NCBI GenBank assembly: GCA_965649825.1
Contig: OZ287698.1
Location: forward strand, 1-64,000
Direction: 5' to 3'
Source of the DNA: Penicillus capitatus
Taxonomy: Eukaryota; Chlorophyta
DNA: 64,000 nucleotides
The position numbers and the translations under genes were made by a program. Shown piece by piece: positions 34,788 to 44,425 of this stretch (its first letter is position 1; each line of letters begins with the position of its first letter). The notes under the pieces were generated by a model. It worked only from the letters and a program-made list of their open reading frames with translations, ran no database searches and was not told the DNA's origin.

Positions 34788-37751
34788 TCAACTGGCAACG
34801 ATGCGTCCAGGCGTCGATGATGTGTCCGACGGATCTGGTTCAGCGATTGTGGCTTCGGTCTCCGATGCTTGTTTTTCATCCTCTGGTGTCGGTAACTTCA
34901 TGGACGCATCGAATCCTTGACGGAAGCGATCTACATTCTTGAGTTCTTCCGTTTTGTAAGGTCTGGGACCCAGAACGCGCTCAATGTCTTCTAAACTCAA
35001 AACCTGATGACAGAACAATCGTCACACGTAGACGCCTCAAATCACCCACCACACATTGGTGGTGTGCCACTCACTTCTTTGTCCAATAGTTCTTCTGCCA
35101 TATGGATGATTAAGTCTTTCTTTCCAGTGACGATCTCCTTTGTCCGTGAATAGGCAGCGTCGATGAGTTTTCGCACTTCTTCGTCAATGAGCTTGGCTGT
35201 ATTCTCACTGTATGGCTTATTGAATGCGGTGTCGTCTGGAGGGAAAGAGACGAGACCCACTTTGCCATTCATTCCGTACAGTCCCACTTCGGCATATGCC
35301 ATCTTTGTCACTTTTTCCAAATCATTCTGTGCCCCAGTGGAAATATTGCCCAGCAAGATCTCTTCTGATGCCCGGCCTCCGAGGGCCACACATCTCAAAT
35401 CATGTAGCTGTTCTGAAGTGGCCAGTAGATCCTCATTCGGCAAGTACTGGGCAAATCCGAGAGCAGCTGTTCCTCTGGGGACGATGGACACTTTCATCAA
35501 TGGCTCTGCATACTTCAAGAACCAACTGACAACAGCATGTCCGCTTTCATGATACGCCACGCGTTTTCTCTCTTCCTTCGAAATCACTTTATTCTTTTTC
35601 TCCAATCCACCGATGACGCGATCCACAGCAGCTTCGAATTCGCGCATATCCACATCTGGTCGTCCATGTCGTGCAGCAATCAATGCTGCTTCGTTGCACA
35701 CATTTGCAATATCAGCTCCAGCAAATCCAGGAGTCAGTGCTGCCAGTCTTTCAGAGTAGTACTCCAATGGATTGTGCAGTTTCACCTAGGAAGCCACCGG
35801 CCGACAATCATTTATTGAAATGCAACAGTGAAGGATCATCCGCTCCACCTTGGCCAGATGGACTCTGAAAATCTGCTCCCGTCCTCGAATATCTGGTCGA
35901 TCGATTGTGATTTGTCGATCGAACCGACCCGGACGCATAAGAGCATTGTCCAGAATGTCAGGGCGATTTGTACCGGCCAGCACCACGACTCCTGACGTTG
36001 AACTGAAGCCATCCATCTCAACAAGTAACTGATTCAGTGTGCTCTCTCGTTCATCGTTTGCTCCGGCAAAACCTCCTCGGCCTCTGGATCTCCCAATGGC
36101 ATCGATCTCATCAATGAAGATGATGGACGGACTCTGTGCCCTTGCTTGCGCAAACAAATCACGAACCCTTGCTGGACCAATGCCGACAAACATTTCAATG
36201 AAGTCCGATCCGGAGATGCTGAGGAAAGGGACATTGGCCTCTCCAGCTGTGGCCTTGGCCAGCAGCGTCTTGCCCGTTCCTGGAGGTCCCACCAAGAGAG
36301 CTCCCTTTGGAATGTGAGCGCCGAGCTTCTTGTACATTGATGGGTTCTTCAGAAAATTGACGAATTCTGTCACTTCCACTTTGGCCTCATCGCAGCCCGC
36401 GACATCTTTGAAGGTTATCTTGTCCTTGGCATTCTTGTCTATGACACTCACCTGCAGCACATGACACATTCAGGCACACGAAGCGGTTTACTACCGTCAT
36501 CTACATGTGCTTTGCCGACATTGAAGAAATTTCTCCCTCCTCGAGTTGAGTTTCCACCGAATGTCCCTCCCATAGACTTCCGAGTGAACCACACATACGC
36601 ACCAATCAGCAACAGCGTGGGTGCAAATCTATATCACACAGGCCAGGCATTATGTGACAAGAGGTCTCTCAAACAGGAGAGCACCTTATAAACTCCTGTA
36701 CAATGCTCCACTGTGTGATGTATTTGACAGGAATGAAGTCCTTTGGCTTAATGCCAAGCTGCGATTGGTATTCTTCGAGTTGACGTTCGAAAGAATCGAC
36801 GCTTCCAATATGGAAGAAGAATTTGTAAACAGAAGGCAGCGCTGTCTTCACCTGCGGTGTCTCATCATCGAACAGCACTTCAGCTGCAACAGCGTCAGCA
36901 CAATGTCCATGGAGAAGACGGCAGCTGGAAGGATATGGTGCTTACTCTGCCGGGCGTCATCTTTCTTCAGATTCGATGCTCTTGTGTAGACTTTGACGAG
37001 AGATTTGTTCACCACCTCCACTTTTTCGACAAACTGTTTTGCCAACAGATCTGTCTTGAATGTCTGAAATGAAATCTCTTCGGCATCCGGTCGTGCAAAT
37101 GCTGTCATCAACAATGCAGTGCCAAACACAGTCGCCATCGCTATGCCCTGTAGAGCAGGCTTGATCTGAAACGCGTCCGCATCTTTGCTTTGATCTGAAA
37201 ACAGCAAGACAAACAACAGATGAGAATACAGACAGACAGATAGACAGATAGATCCATACTCTCGCTCTTGTTCGGTCCTTCTGGCCTTTGTGGTTTGCCT
37301 TTTGGGTAGAACTTCTCAAACCCTGTTCACAACACAGCATAAATACAGTCTCGTTCCCTTCATCACGATATGACCCTTCTTCGGTGTTTTCGAACACATG
37401 GATCTGAAAAAATGTTGAATGGAATGATTCTGCTCCTGACATCCAGAAAAGAATGAACAGATTTCACATTTGTGGCGTTGGGCGAACCAATCGAGGGCGT
37501 TTGAATAAAGAGGCGTTCCATGACCACACGTTCGAGTCCCGTACACCACCACGAACAGCACTGGCATCTGCAGGACTTCGCAGAAGGGGTCGCGACGAGT
37601 ATCCACTCCGTTGTGCTCCGAGTTGGCGCTCTTTGAATACAATCCTCGTCGCCTCTCTGGAAAAGCTCCTTTTCGACAACCACCAGGCTTCGTTGTTCTT
37701 GGCACAGAGACGTGCCAATTCCACCAGTACCCTCTTCCTGCTGGACAACAT
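34788..37751 (-). CDS. AFG3L2: m-AAA protease, AFG3-like
   Basis: An ATP-dependent zinc metalloprotease of the mitochondrial inner membrane that removes damaged membrane proteins and processes others. Start ATG 37751 gives a basic presequence ([16 protein letters not shown]). Next come a [10 protein letters not shown] motif typical of AFG3 proteins, two TM segments ([20 protein letters not shown] and [10 protein letters not shown]), the AAA module (Walker [10 protein letters not shown], Walker [13 protein letters not shown], second region of homology RPGRFDRQ) and the M41 peptidase with HESGH (zinc ligands). About eight introns of 49-105 nt are inferred from frame restoration. AFG3L2 and AFG3L1 cannot be separated here; paraplegin is less likely. 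Exon 1 is the least certain part. Confidence 0.93.
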
Positions 37752-37903
37752 CTTTTGTTTGTCTGGCGAACGATTCGACGCTTCGTGATGTGACGCGTGC
37801 TGCTCGCACATGACATGTCCATGACATCATCGACTGTATCAACCATGTGGTGCAGCAGGTATGGATCTGCCTATAAAGGAATGGCCTATTGAGCGACGTG
37901 TCG
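37752..37903. promoter_or_regulatory. Divergent intergenic region, m-AAA protease / orphan gene
   Basis: About 150 bp between the two proposed divergent start codons; a shared promoter is likely. No motif recognised. Confidence 0.4.
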
Positions 37904-38829
37904 ATGAGAGTAATGTACTGGGATCGCTCTGTCGGGGTTCCCCTGTCCACACTGTTCGATGAAGCATGCCGTGAGTTGGAGACTCGAAAGCACAACAGTG
38001 GTAGAATATCAGTCACGGAACATGGAGACACCCGATCCGAAGTGAGTGCATCATCACTCGTCGGAGAAGAGCTGGAAACCCATTGCATCATCAAAAAACT
38101 CAAAAAGCGCTCACAGGCGAGACAGATAAAAGACATGGACAGGATGGACGGACTAAGTGTTTATCTGCAGGATACGTCTGTCTCCGTCGGAAAGGGACCA
38201 CTCGTTGTTCACTTTCCAATGATATCTGACAAAACAGTCTTGATTGATGTGTACGTGCATGCTTGAGGAGACTGGATGCCTTGATCTGAAGGAGACATGA
38301 TTTCAGAGACAATGAAGTGGCTGTGCAGTCGGAACAGGATTTAACATCGACATTGACAGATCTAGACTTTCAATCCGTATCTACCATCACCTTTAAGGCA
38401 ATGCTCCCTATCCCATCTCTCCCTTTGTGAGGCCATGGTAGTTTATTTTTGTTCAGGGTTGGTTGGTGGATGCCGCAGATAATCTGAATATAAGAATTGT
38501 GAGATGTTTGACGAATGACGTTGTCCGTGGTGTCGGTGTCGAAGTGATCTTTCATGGATCATCCGATCTCAAAAAGTGTGCAGCTGTCCTCTCTGACGGT
38601 GCCGATCTCGTGCGCCAGTCTTTGACACATCTGCAGTCGGACAAGTACATCGATGCGTTGATCCCCCTCGCATGCACCATGATACCCTTCTTCCTTCTCG
38701 TGACATAGGTTGTTGAGTGTCTCCGTGCCTCTTGCCGAATTCAAGCTCGGACCCAGTTTCTCTCCAAGACATGCAGCTCTGCAGTATGTTCTCCTCTCAC
38801 AGAAGATGATGACGAATGGGAAACAGTGA
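37904..38829 (+). CDS. Orphan spliced gene, unknown function
   Basis: A plus-strand gene of roughly 240 residues is inferred from open exons joined by good splice signals. Exon 1 starts MRVMYWDRSVGVPLSTLFDE (ATG 37904). A 57-nt intron begins gtacgt at about 38250. The next exon contains DNEVAVQSEQDLTSTL, a longer intron ends in tttgttcag near 38455, then comes GWLVDAADNLNIRIVRCL, an intron at about 38645-38708, and a last exon ending SQKMMTNGKQ. I recognise no domain, signal peptide or membrane segment. An exon upstream of 37904 is possible. The gene fills the gap between the m-AAA protease and SOD. Confidence 0.55.
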
Positions 38830-38898
38830 GACCTCCGTTCCATTCATTACAAAATCCCAATGGGAATCCACTTGGGTTCCGACAGAACGGATATGTGT

Positions 38899-39880
38899 TT
38901 AAGCATACCGCGCAGACACAGCATCCCAATCGATCAGCTTATCCACAAATGTGGTCATGAAGTCGGGGCGTCTGTTTTGATAATCAAGGTAGTAAGCGTG
39001 TTCCCAGACATCCATTGTCAGCAGAGGCTTTCCGACTCCGGCTGAGAGGTGATTCTCGGCATTGGGAGTTTTGACAATGGACAGTTTTCCATTGGCGTCT
39101 GTCACCAGCCATGCCCAACCCGAACCGAACTGGGTGGCGCCTGCTGCTTTGAATTGCGTCTTGAATTTATCAAAGGATCCGAAATCTCTCTCAATGGCCT
39201 GCAGCAGTACTCCACTCGGTTGACCTTTCCATCCAAACACCCCTATCCACAAAACTGTCGAATATCAGAGATGCTACCTCCTCCCCCTGGTTTCATGCAG
39301 TTCCAAAAGAAAGTGTGGTTCCACGTCTGAGCAGCATTATTGAAGACAGGAGTGGGAGATCCATTATTCCACGATACCAGAATGATCTACTTCCAACAAA
39401 GATCTTTGGCAAGAACCGCTGTCAAATCACACATGCCTGTTCTAGATCCATCGTCTCCATGTCCGTTCCAGCTATCTGCTTGTTCAGATTGTCGACATAG
39501 GCTTGGTGGTGCTTTCCCCAATGAAATTCAAACGTTCTCTAGGACGCATGCAATCACCTGTCCTTTTTGTAAAGTCCCGATAAGGAGACTCACTGCTGAC
39601 ATGTCTGGCTCCAATGCATCCTACAATACATATCACATCAGGAAACGATCTGTCGTTTCGATAAGCTGTTGCCATGGGATATGGAGGTGGCTGCAGTTCA
39701 AACGCCGCTCTTGGAGCAACAGATCTCTACGATACGCAGATCCAAGCTCCCCTCGGTTAAACAGGATCCACTAACTCTGGCAAGTCTGGTCTTTCTTTGG
39801 CGCGTTACAGGTCGTCTGTTGACCGGGATACGCGTGCCGCAAAAGGCTTTGGCTGTTATCGGTCTCGTGGCAATCGTCAT
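38899..39880 (-). CDS. Iron superoxide dismutase
   Basis: Converts superoxide to hydrogen peroxide and oxygen. Exons read [38 protein letters not shown], then [20 protein letters not shown], then [10 protein letters not shown] to the stop at 38899. Metal ligands are visible: His in EFHWGKHH, His in [10 protein letters not shown], Asp and His in DVWEHAYY. The Gln in NNAAQTWNH and the motif FGSGWAWLV mark the Fe type found in bacteria, plastids and many protists. Introns are 35-60 nt; one at 39672-39621 must use a GC donor. An upstream exon from ATG 39880 would add a very Arg-rich leader (RQRKTRLAR), perhaps an organelle targeting peptide; that exon is tentative. Confidence 0.88.
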
Positions 39881-39938
39881 TGTCGGCGCTTATGCGCTGC
39901 GAATAATGATCTCCGACGACGAAGATCTTAATGATTGA
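39681..39938 (+). CDS. Possible small membrane protein antisense to the SOD leader
   Basis: An 85-residue frame on the plus strand starts [14 protein letters not shown] and has a good predicted membrane helix ([20 protein letters not shown]) followed by an acidic tail (SDDEDLND). It overlaps the proposed first SOD exons in antisense. The tail-anchor-like architecture is plausible, but no family is recognised and it could be a shadow of the SOD leader. Confidence 0.3.
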   Translation: MEVAAVQTPLLEQQISTIRRSKLPSVKQDPLTLASLVFLWRVTGRLLTGIRVPQKALAVIGLVAIVIVGAYALRIMISDDEDLND

Positions 39939-39968
39939 TATTCAGTCCATCTAGAGCGTCTAACGACG

Positions 39969-41623
39969 TTACAGCTCATCCTTATTGTCTATGGGATCCT
40001 CCAATTCCACATCCAAGTACTCATCCTCCTCGTCTGCATTTTTATCGACATCCCCTTTGATGGCCTCTTTCTGGGAAGCGTCTGTCTCGTCGTGCGTCGG
40101 CACAACCAAACGCGGCTCCTCTTCTTCTGCCAGCTGCTCTGATCTTTCTGTTGCAACGTCTTCATTCGACGTATCCGACACATCTTGTTGTTCTTCCAAG
40201 GGATCTGCGATTCTTTCGGTCGACGCTTTTTCGATTTCCTTCTCTGCAGCAGAATGATCCTCCTGGTGATCTTGTTCCTCTTCCGATTCTTGTCGGCTGC
40301 CAATGTCTGGGGAGGACACGTGATCTTCCAGGTGTCCATCTCCGTCATTAGGGAAAGTGGTTTCTTTACCTTCCTCCTCTTTTCTTGCACTGCGATCGAG
40401 TTCTGGAGACTGGGGACGGTGCTGCTGTTCCTCTGAGATTTCTCGTACTGCTTTGATGAGGTCGCCTGCTTCTACCGCATCCAAATCATCGACATCAAAT
40501 GACGGAGGCTTAACAGGACTCTCCGGAAGAATTGGAGGCTGGACGTAATGCTGGTAGTAATCTTTCGCTTTATCAAACGAAGAGCTCATAAATCCATTGA
40601 TCGACGATTTCACAAACTCAGGTGTGAGTCCCAGCATTCTCTTCTGAAGAATAAAAACGACGACAATCAGAAAGAACCCTACTCCACCATACAGAACAAA
40701 CCTGTGTACAGCCATCTTTCGCCCATAGCTTCAATTCAGTCAGATATGTTCAGTTACTTGTCAAGGACATCGTACCACGACATGGTTGACAGCAGTCGCC
40801 TTGAAGATGTGAACAGGCGTTTCTGTGACTGGAGTTCTTCTCTGGTCTTTCCCAATGCACTTGTATTGCTTCCTGTCTACCAAAGCCATTTGACTTATGA
40901 GGCCTGTGGAAACGACATTACCGATCAGCTGGGTGTTGGCATCAGTTGCCCCTATCTGCTCAGACATAAGCTGCTGAGTCCGCCGTAGGGACGCTGTGAT
41001 TCCCTTCGTCGCAGCAACAGCCGTGCGCTCGTCGTTAACTTGAGCTCGTGATGCACCGCTAAACAACCGCTCCTGCATCTGCGGAAAAGGTGGGTGGTCT
41101 GTCATTACATCTAGGAAGCCCATTGGATAAAGGGCTTGCCTGCTTTCTCCGAACAGCTTCTACATTCTTTTTCTTTTCTGCGTTGACACTTTCCCGCTCA
41201 CTCCTCAGCCTTGGCAATCGGGAAACATCCCAGCTCAGCATAGACAGACACCTCAAACGTAATGGCCTCACTTTTCATACTGCAGCTGGTGCTCTTTGAC
41301 GAGCTCTTCAACCTCCAAAGACGCTTCATCCCTACAACATGACCCATCCTTATGAAGGCGTGATGACAGAGCAAAGTGCGTTGAATTGGTAAGGAAGAAC
41401 AGGGACTGAAGATCTCTTACGTATCCTGTTCATCAGCCAACTGTTTAAGATTTTGCTGATACTCTCTCATGCGCTTGCAGATACCATTGTACTTTTTGTT
41501 GAGCTCCGAGGCTTGTGACTCAGTTTCAGGGGCACCAAGCGTCCTTATAGTGGCCGTCACCCCATTGGCCTCCTCGAATAGTCGACGCAATTCATGGTCG
41601 ATGGCAATGACCTGCTCGTCCAT
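39969..41623 (-). CDS. SEC20: Sec20 SNARE with acidic luminal tail ending in KDEL
   Basis: A Golgi-to-ER retrograde SNARE (BNIP1/Sec20 family, ER membrane). Six exons: an N-terminal coiled coil from ATG 41623 (MDEQVIAIDHELRRLF), further coiled coil (LRSERESVNAEKKKNV), the SNARE motif (ITASLRRTQQLMSEQ; LGKTREELQSQKRLFTSSRRLL), then one TM helix (FVLYGGVGFFLIVVVFILQK). After the TM comes a long luminal domain of about 215 residues, very rich in Glu and Asp, ending in NKDEL. Yeast Sec20 also has a C-terminal HDEL, which supports the identification. Exon 6 is 40701-39969 and exon 5 is 40872-40758; the intron at 41139-41079 has a GC donor (cag|gcaag). The total is about 445 residues. Confidence 0.88.
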
Positions 41624-41724
41624 CGTTTCGGGATCGCACACAGTCGGTCAGATAGATAACTGAGAACGTGTCCCGCTGCCTTGTCAGGTGACACATCAAT
41701 CCCTCATTAACGCGTGGCATAATG

Positions 41725-42667
41725 CTACACCTTTGCCGTATACATTACAAGACAGGCACCAATCAACACATACAGAATCAACGCAATGGGACACACAAAG
41801 AAGCTCGATAGCTGTGCCCTTCTCAGTTGGAGAGACAGATCATTTACCTGAAGATACGCAAGAGGTCATGAATGGAGTGAGGCAGGCAGTTCAGAAAGAC
41901 ACCTCGATGGCAGTGCTGGCAACAGGGGATGAATTGTCTATGAGCACTGTGCTCTTCTCTGTTTTTTCAATTAAAGGCATCTGTGCGTTAATCTTGAGCT
42001 TTGCCTCTTCTTCACTGCACTTGTCTCTTTGCATGAGCCGTTTCATCTAGAGACAGACATGCAAACAGAATGGAGGATGCGCCAGATAGGCACTTGGGTC
42101 TCTTCGTCACACCAAACAACAACAATGGGAAAGAACCATTTGTCTACGCCCGTCTCAAACAGCAGAGGCATGTCAACCACCTGTATCACCACATCCTTCA
42201 CATCGCTTCTGTGAATCCAGTCATTGATGTACAGCACCACTACTGTTTCACATCTCAGCCAGGCGTGGAAGATCTGTTTGGCCAGTTCGATGAATATCGG
42301 GAGATGTGTTGCCTTGTTCAGCTTTTTTCTGGAGGATTCGTCTTCGAAGACGACACGAGACAGCAGAACACGATCAATGTCGCCTATCATGAAGAACAAT
42401 TGCCTTCTGGTAAACACGAGATCGATGGCACCATTCGGCAACAGGACATCTTCTCCAAACGCTTCAACCACGCGTTTGTATCCCCAGCGCCCCTTGTGGA
42501 GACCAATGCTATCTCATATGCAGGAGACAGTAGAATAAGTGTACGCGTCGAACAACTTGTCGTGCGATTCGGTCGCAGTCTATGACGGGGATGCCAGTGA
42601 GCTGGATTAATCCAGACACCATGGTTTTCCCCGTGGCAATGCCTCCTGTCAAACCAACGATGCGCAT
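41725..42667 (-). CDS. DCAKD: Dephospho-CoA kinase with C-terminal membrane segment
   Basis: Catalyses the last step of coenzyme A synthesis, ATP-dependent 3'-phosphorylation of dephospho-CoA. Start ATG 42667 gives [15 protein letters not shown], with the P-loop GGIATGKT. Then come [10 protein letters not shown], the exon [21 protein letters not shown], the substrate-binding region DMPLLFETG and the lid [19 protein letters not shown]. Five introns (46-60 nt) restore the frame. The last exon adds a hydrophobic helix ([20 protein letters not shown]) before the stop at 41725, suggesting a tail-anchored enzyme. The next gene, Sec20, begins 101 bp downstream on the same strand. Confidence 0.9.
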
Positions 42668-42928
42668 GTTCGCAGACAAGATGATGTGACGATTCGGGTG
42701 AAAAGAATCATCTGTCCACGAACATCCCACAAGCAGGGATACTCTTAAACTTTTGTTATATCGGAAATGTCTCATCTTTACACGGATCGTCTAAGGAAAT
42801 GAGCTGATGACTGAACAACACGACACTGTTCGGATGTTTGAGTATATTCGCCGGAAGTGGTGTCCGAAATGGTTCTCGTGCTTGTTATACGTGTCGTTGT
42901 GAACACAGATTCTTCCTAACCAGCGAGG

Positions 42929-43610
42929 TCAATCGTTTTTCTTGTCAGCTGTACTCGGTTGTCCAGCAGCAGCATTTGCTTTGAGCTGTTTCTTCAAGTC
43001 ATCATTCTCACTTCTCACTTGCATGTACTGGATGAGTGTGCGATAGTATGCAGACAACATCCTAGAATCAATACTCACACAGTTATCCTGCCTAGTATCC
43101 CGTCTTACCACCACACGAAGAAGCAAAAGAGGGCAATCCAGAAATTCCTTTCCGATCTCCAGATTTTTGATTTCAGTGCCAGAACATCCGCTTCCATGAG
43201 CGGTCTGTCTCGCCCACGCAGCTCAGTCGTTCTGTAAGACTGATCTGCAAGACACAGAGAAGATACTCAACATCGAGTGAGGAATAACGACAATGTCATG
43301 TACCTACGAAAGCCGCGGCTGAAATCATCAACATAACATGAATTGCTTGCAGTCCGCCGGCTGACAGAAAGTCACCATTTTAATCAAGAAGTTGAGTCAT
43401 ACGGCATTACCGAGTGGCAGAAAGATAATGCGCTTCGTTGTTGCCAGCACAGCGCGTCGGAAAGATCTGTCGCAGATTATCAATTGTACACGAGAGAGAC
43501 GTCTCGGCAGGGTAAGACCTTCATCACCTGGGCAGCGGGACTGTCAGGATGACAAGAAGAATGAGAGGAAATGGAGTGCAAACATAGACGAGAAAGGACC
43601 ACCCCGTCAT
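42929..43610 (-). CDS. BAP31-like ER membrane protein with dilysine signal
   Basis: BAP31/BAP29 proteins are ER membrane chaperones and export factors. Start ATG 43610 opens TM1 (MTGWSFLVYVCTPFPLILLV) followed by TVPLP and the exon RRAVLATTKRIIFLPL. TM2 is GGLQAIHVMLMISAAAFV, then a loop with KSKIWRSERNFWIALFCFF, matching the RAQRN(F/L)YIxGF signature of BAP31, and a short coiled coil ending ADKKND. The terminal KKND fits the KKxx ER-retrieval signal. Four introns of about 46-60 nt. The protein is about 170 residues, shorter than animal BAP31 because the long caspase-cleavable coiled coil is missing. Confidence 0.75.
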
Positions 43611-43759
43611 CGGAAATCGCCAAAATGTGACAAGAACAGAGCAACGAAACTGGACAGGTGCGCAATAATGACGGCTGCGATGTTTGTCTTAAATTTATGC
43701 ATTGTCGACGACGTCATCAACAACAACCCGTCATTAAGTCAGACAGACGCCCATCGACA
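43611..43759. promoter_or_regulatory. Bidirectional promoter, BAP31-like / SmD1
   Basis: 149 bp separate two divergent start codons. No motif recognised; promoter function is inferred from the arrangement. Confidence 0.4.
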
Positions 43760-44286
43760 ATGGTGAAGCTGGTCAGGTGCGTTTGAGCTGCGAACAGCCC
43801 GATTTCGTGCACTCTACTGTCATCTGCACATCTGTCTCTCTTCAGGTTCTTGATGAAGTGCCAGAAAGAGACGGTGACTGTGGAACTCAAAAACGGCACG
43901 GTGATAAAGGGAACGATCACAGGTGTCATCGCAATACCCGTTTGTCAGCAACCATTCCGTGACCATGATGCCTCCAGGCGTCGACATTGCCATGAACATG
44001 CACTTGAAGGCAGTCAAGCTTATCCCCAAAGGAAAGAATCCAGTGAACATGGATCACTTGAGTGTGCGCGGCAACAACATTCGTTATGTCATTCTGCCAG
44101 ACAGTCTGAATCTGGATACCCTGCTCGTCGACATCGATCAACCCAAGATCCGTCCCAAGCGACCAGAGAAGCCAAGTAATGCCTGCTATCATGCACTGCC
44201 CTGCTGTTATCGAGTCATCTCTGTCGTTTTTACTAACAGTGCGAGGAAGGGGACGTGGCAGAGGACGAAGAGGAGGTCGAAGATGA
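43760..44286 (+). CDS. SNRPD1: Small nuclear ribonucleoprotein SmD1
   Basis: A core spliceosomal Sm protein that forms the heptameric ring on U snRNAs. Four exons (43760-43776, 43846-43922, 43978-44175, 44240-44286) give 112 residues. Sm1 is [21 protein letters not shown] with the conserved MNMHLKAVK; Sm2 is [17 protein letters not shown]. The tail is a short RG-rich run ([15 protein letters not shown]), the typical site of arginine methylation. Introns are 55-69 nt, and the first follows only 17 coding bases. Confidence 0.96.
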
Positions 44287-44425
44287 GTGTCGTCAGGGTA
44301 CTGTCGTTGTCTTGGATGATTCAATTTTGGATAAGAAACGCAACACATGGGCGAAATTGTTATCATCCATCCCGCCGACTTCGGTCCTTGTTCGCAGTTT
44401 TCGTTCTGTTGGTTGTTCGCGCACC

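Noticed and set aside
38899-39880. Manganese superoxide dismutase
   Set aside because: The Gln in NNAAQTWNH and the FGSGWAWLV segment are of the iron type; the Mn-type residues are absent.
39969-40715. A separate type II ER protein starting MAVHRFVLYGG
   Set aside because: A 56-nt intron joins its TM helix to the upstream SNARE exons in frame, giving a complete Sec20 with the expected ER-retrieval signal.
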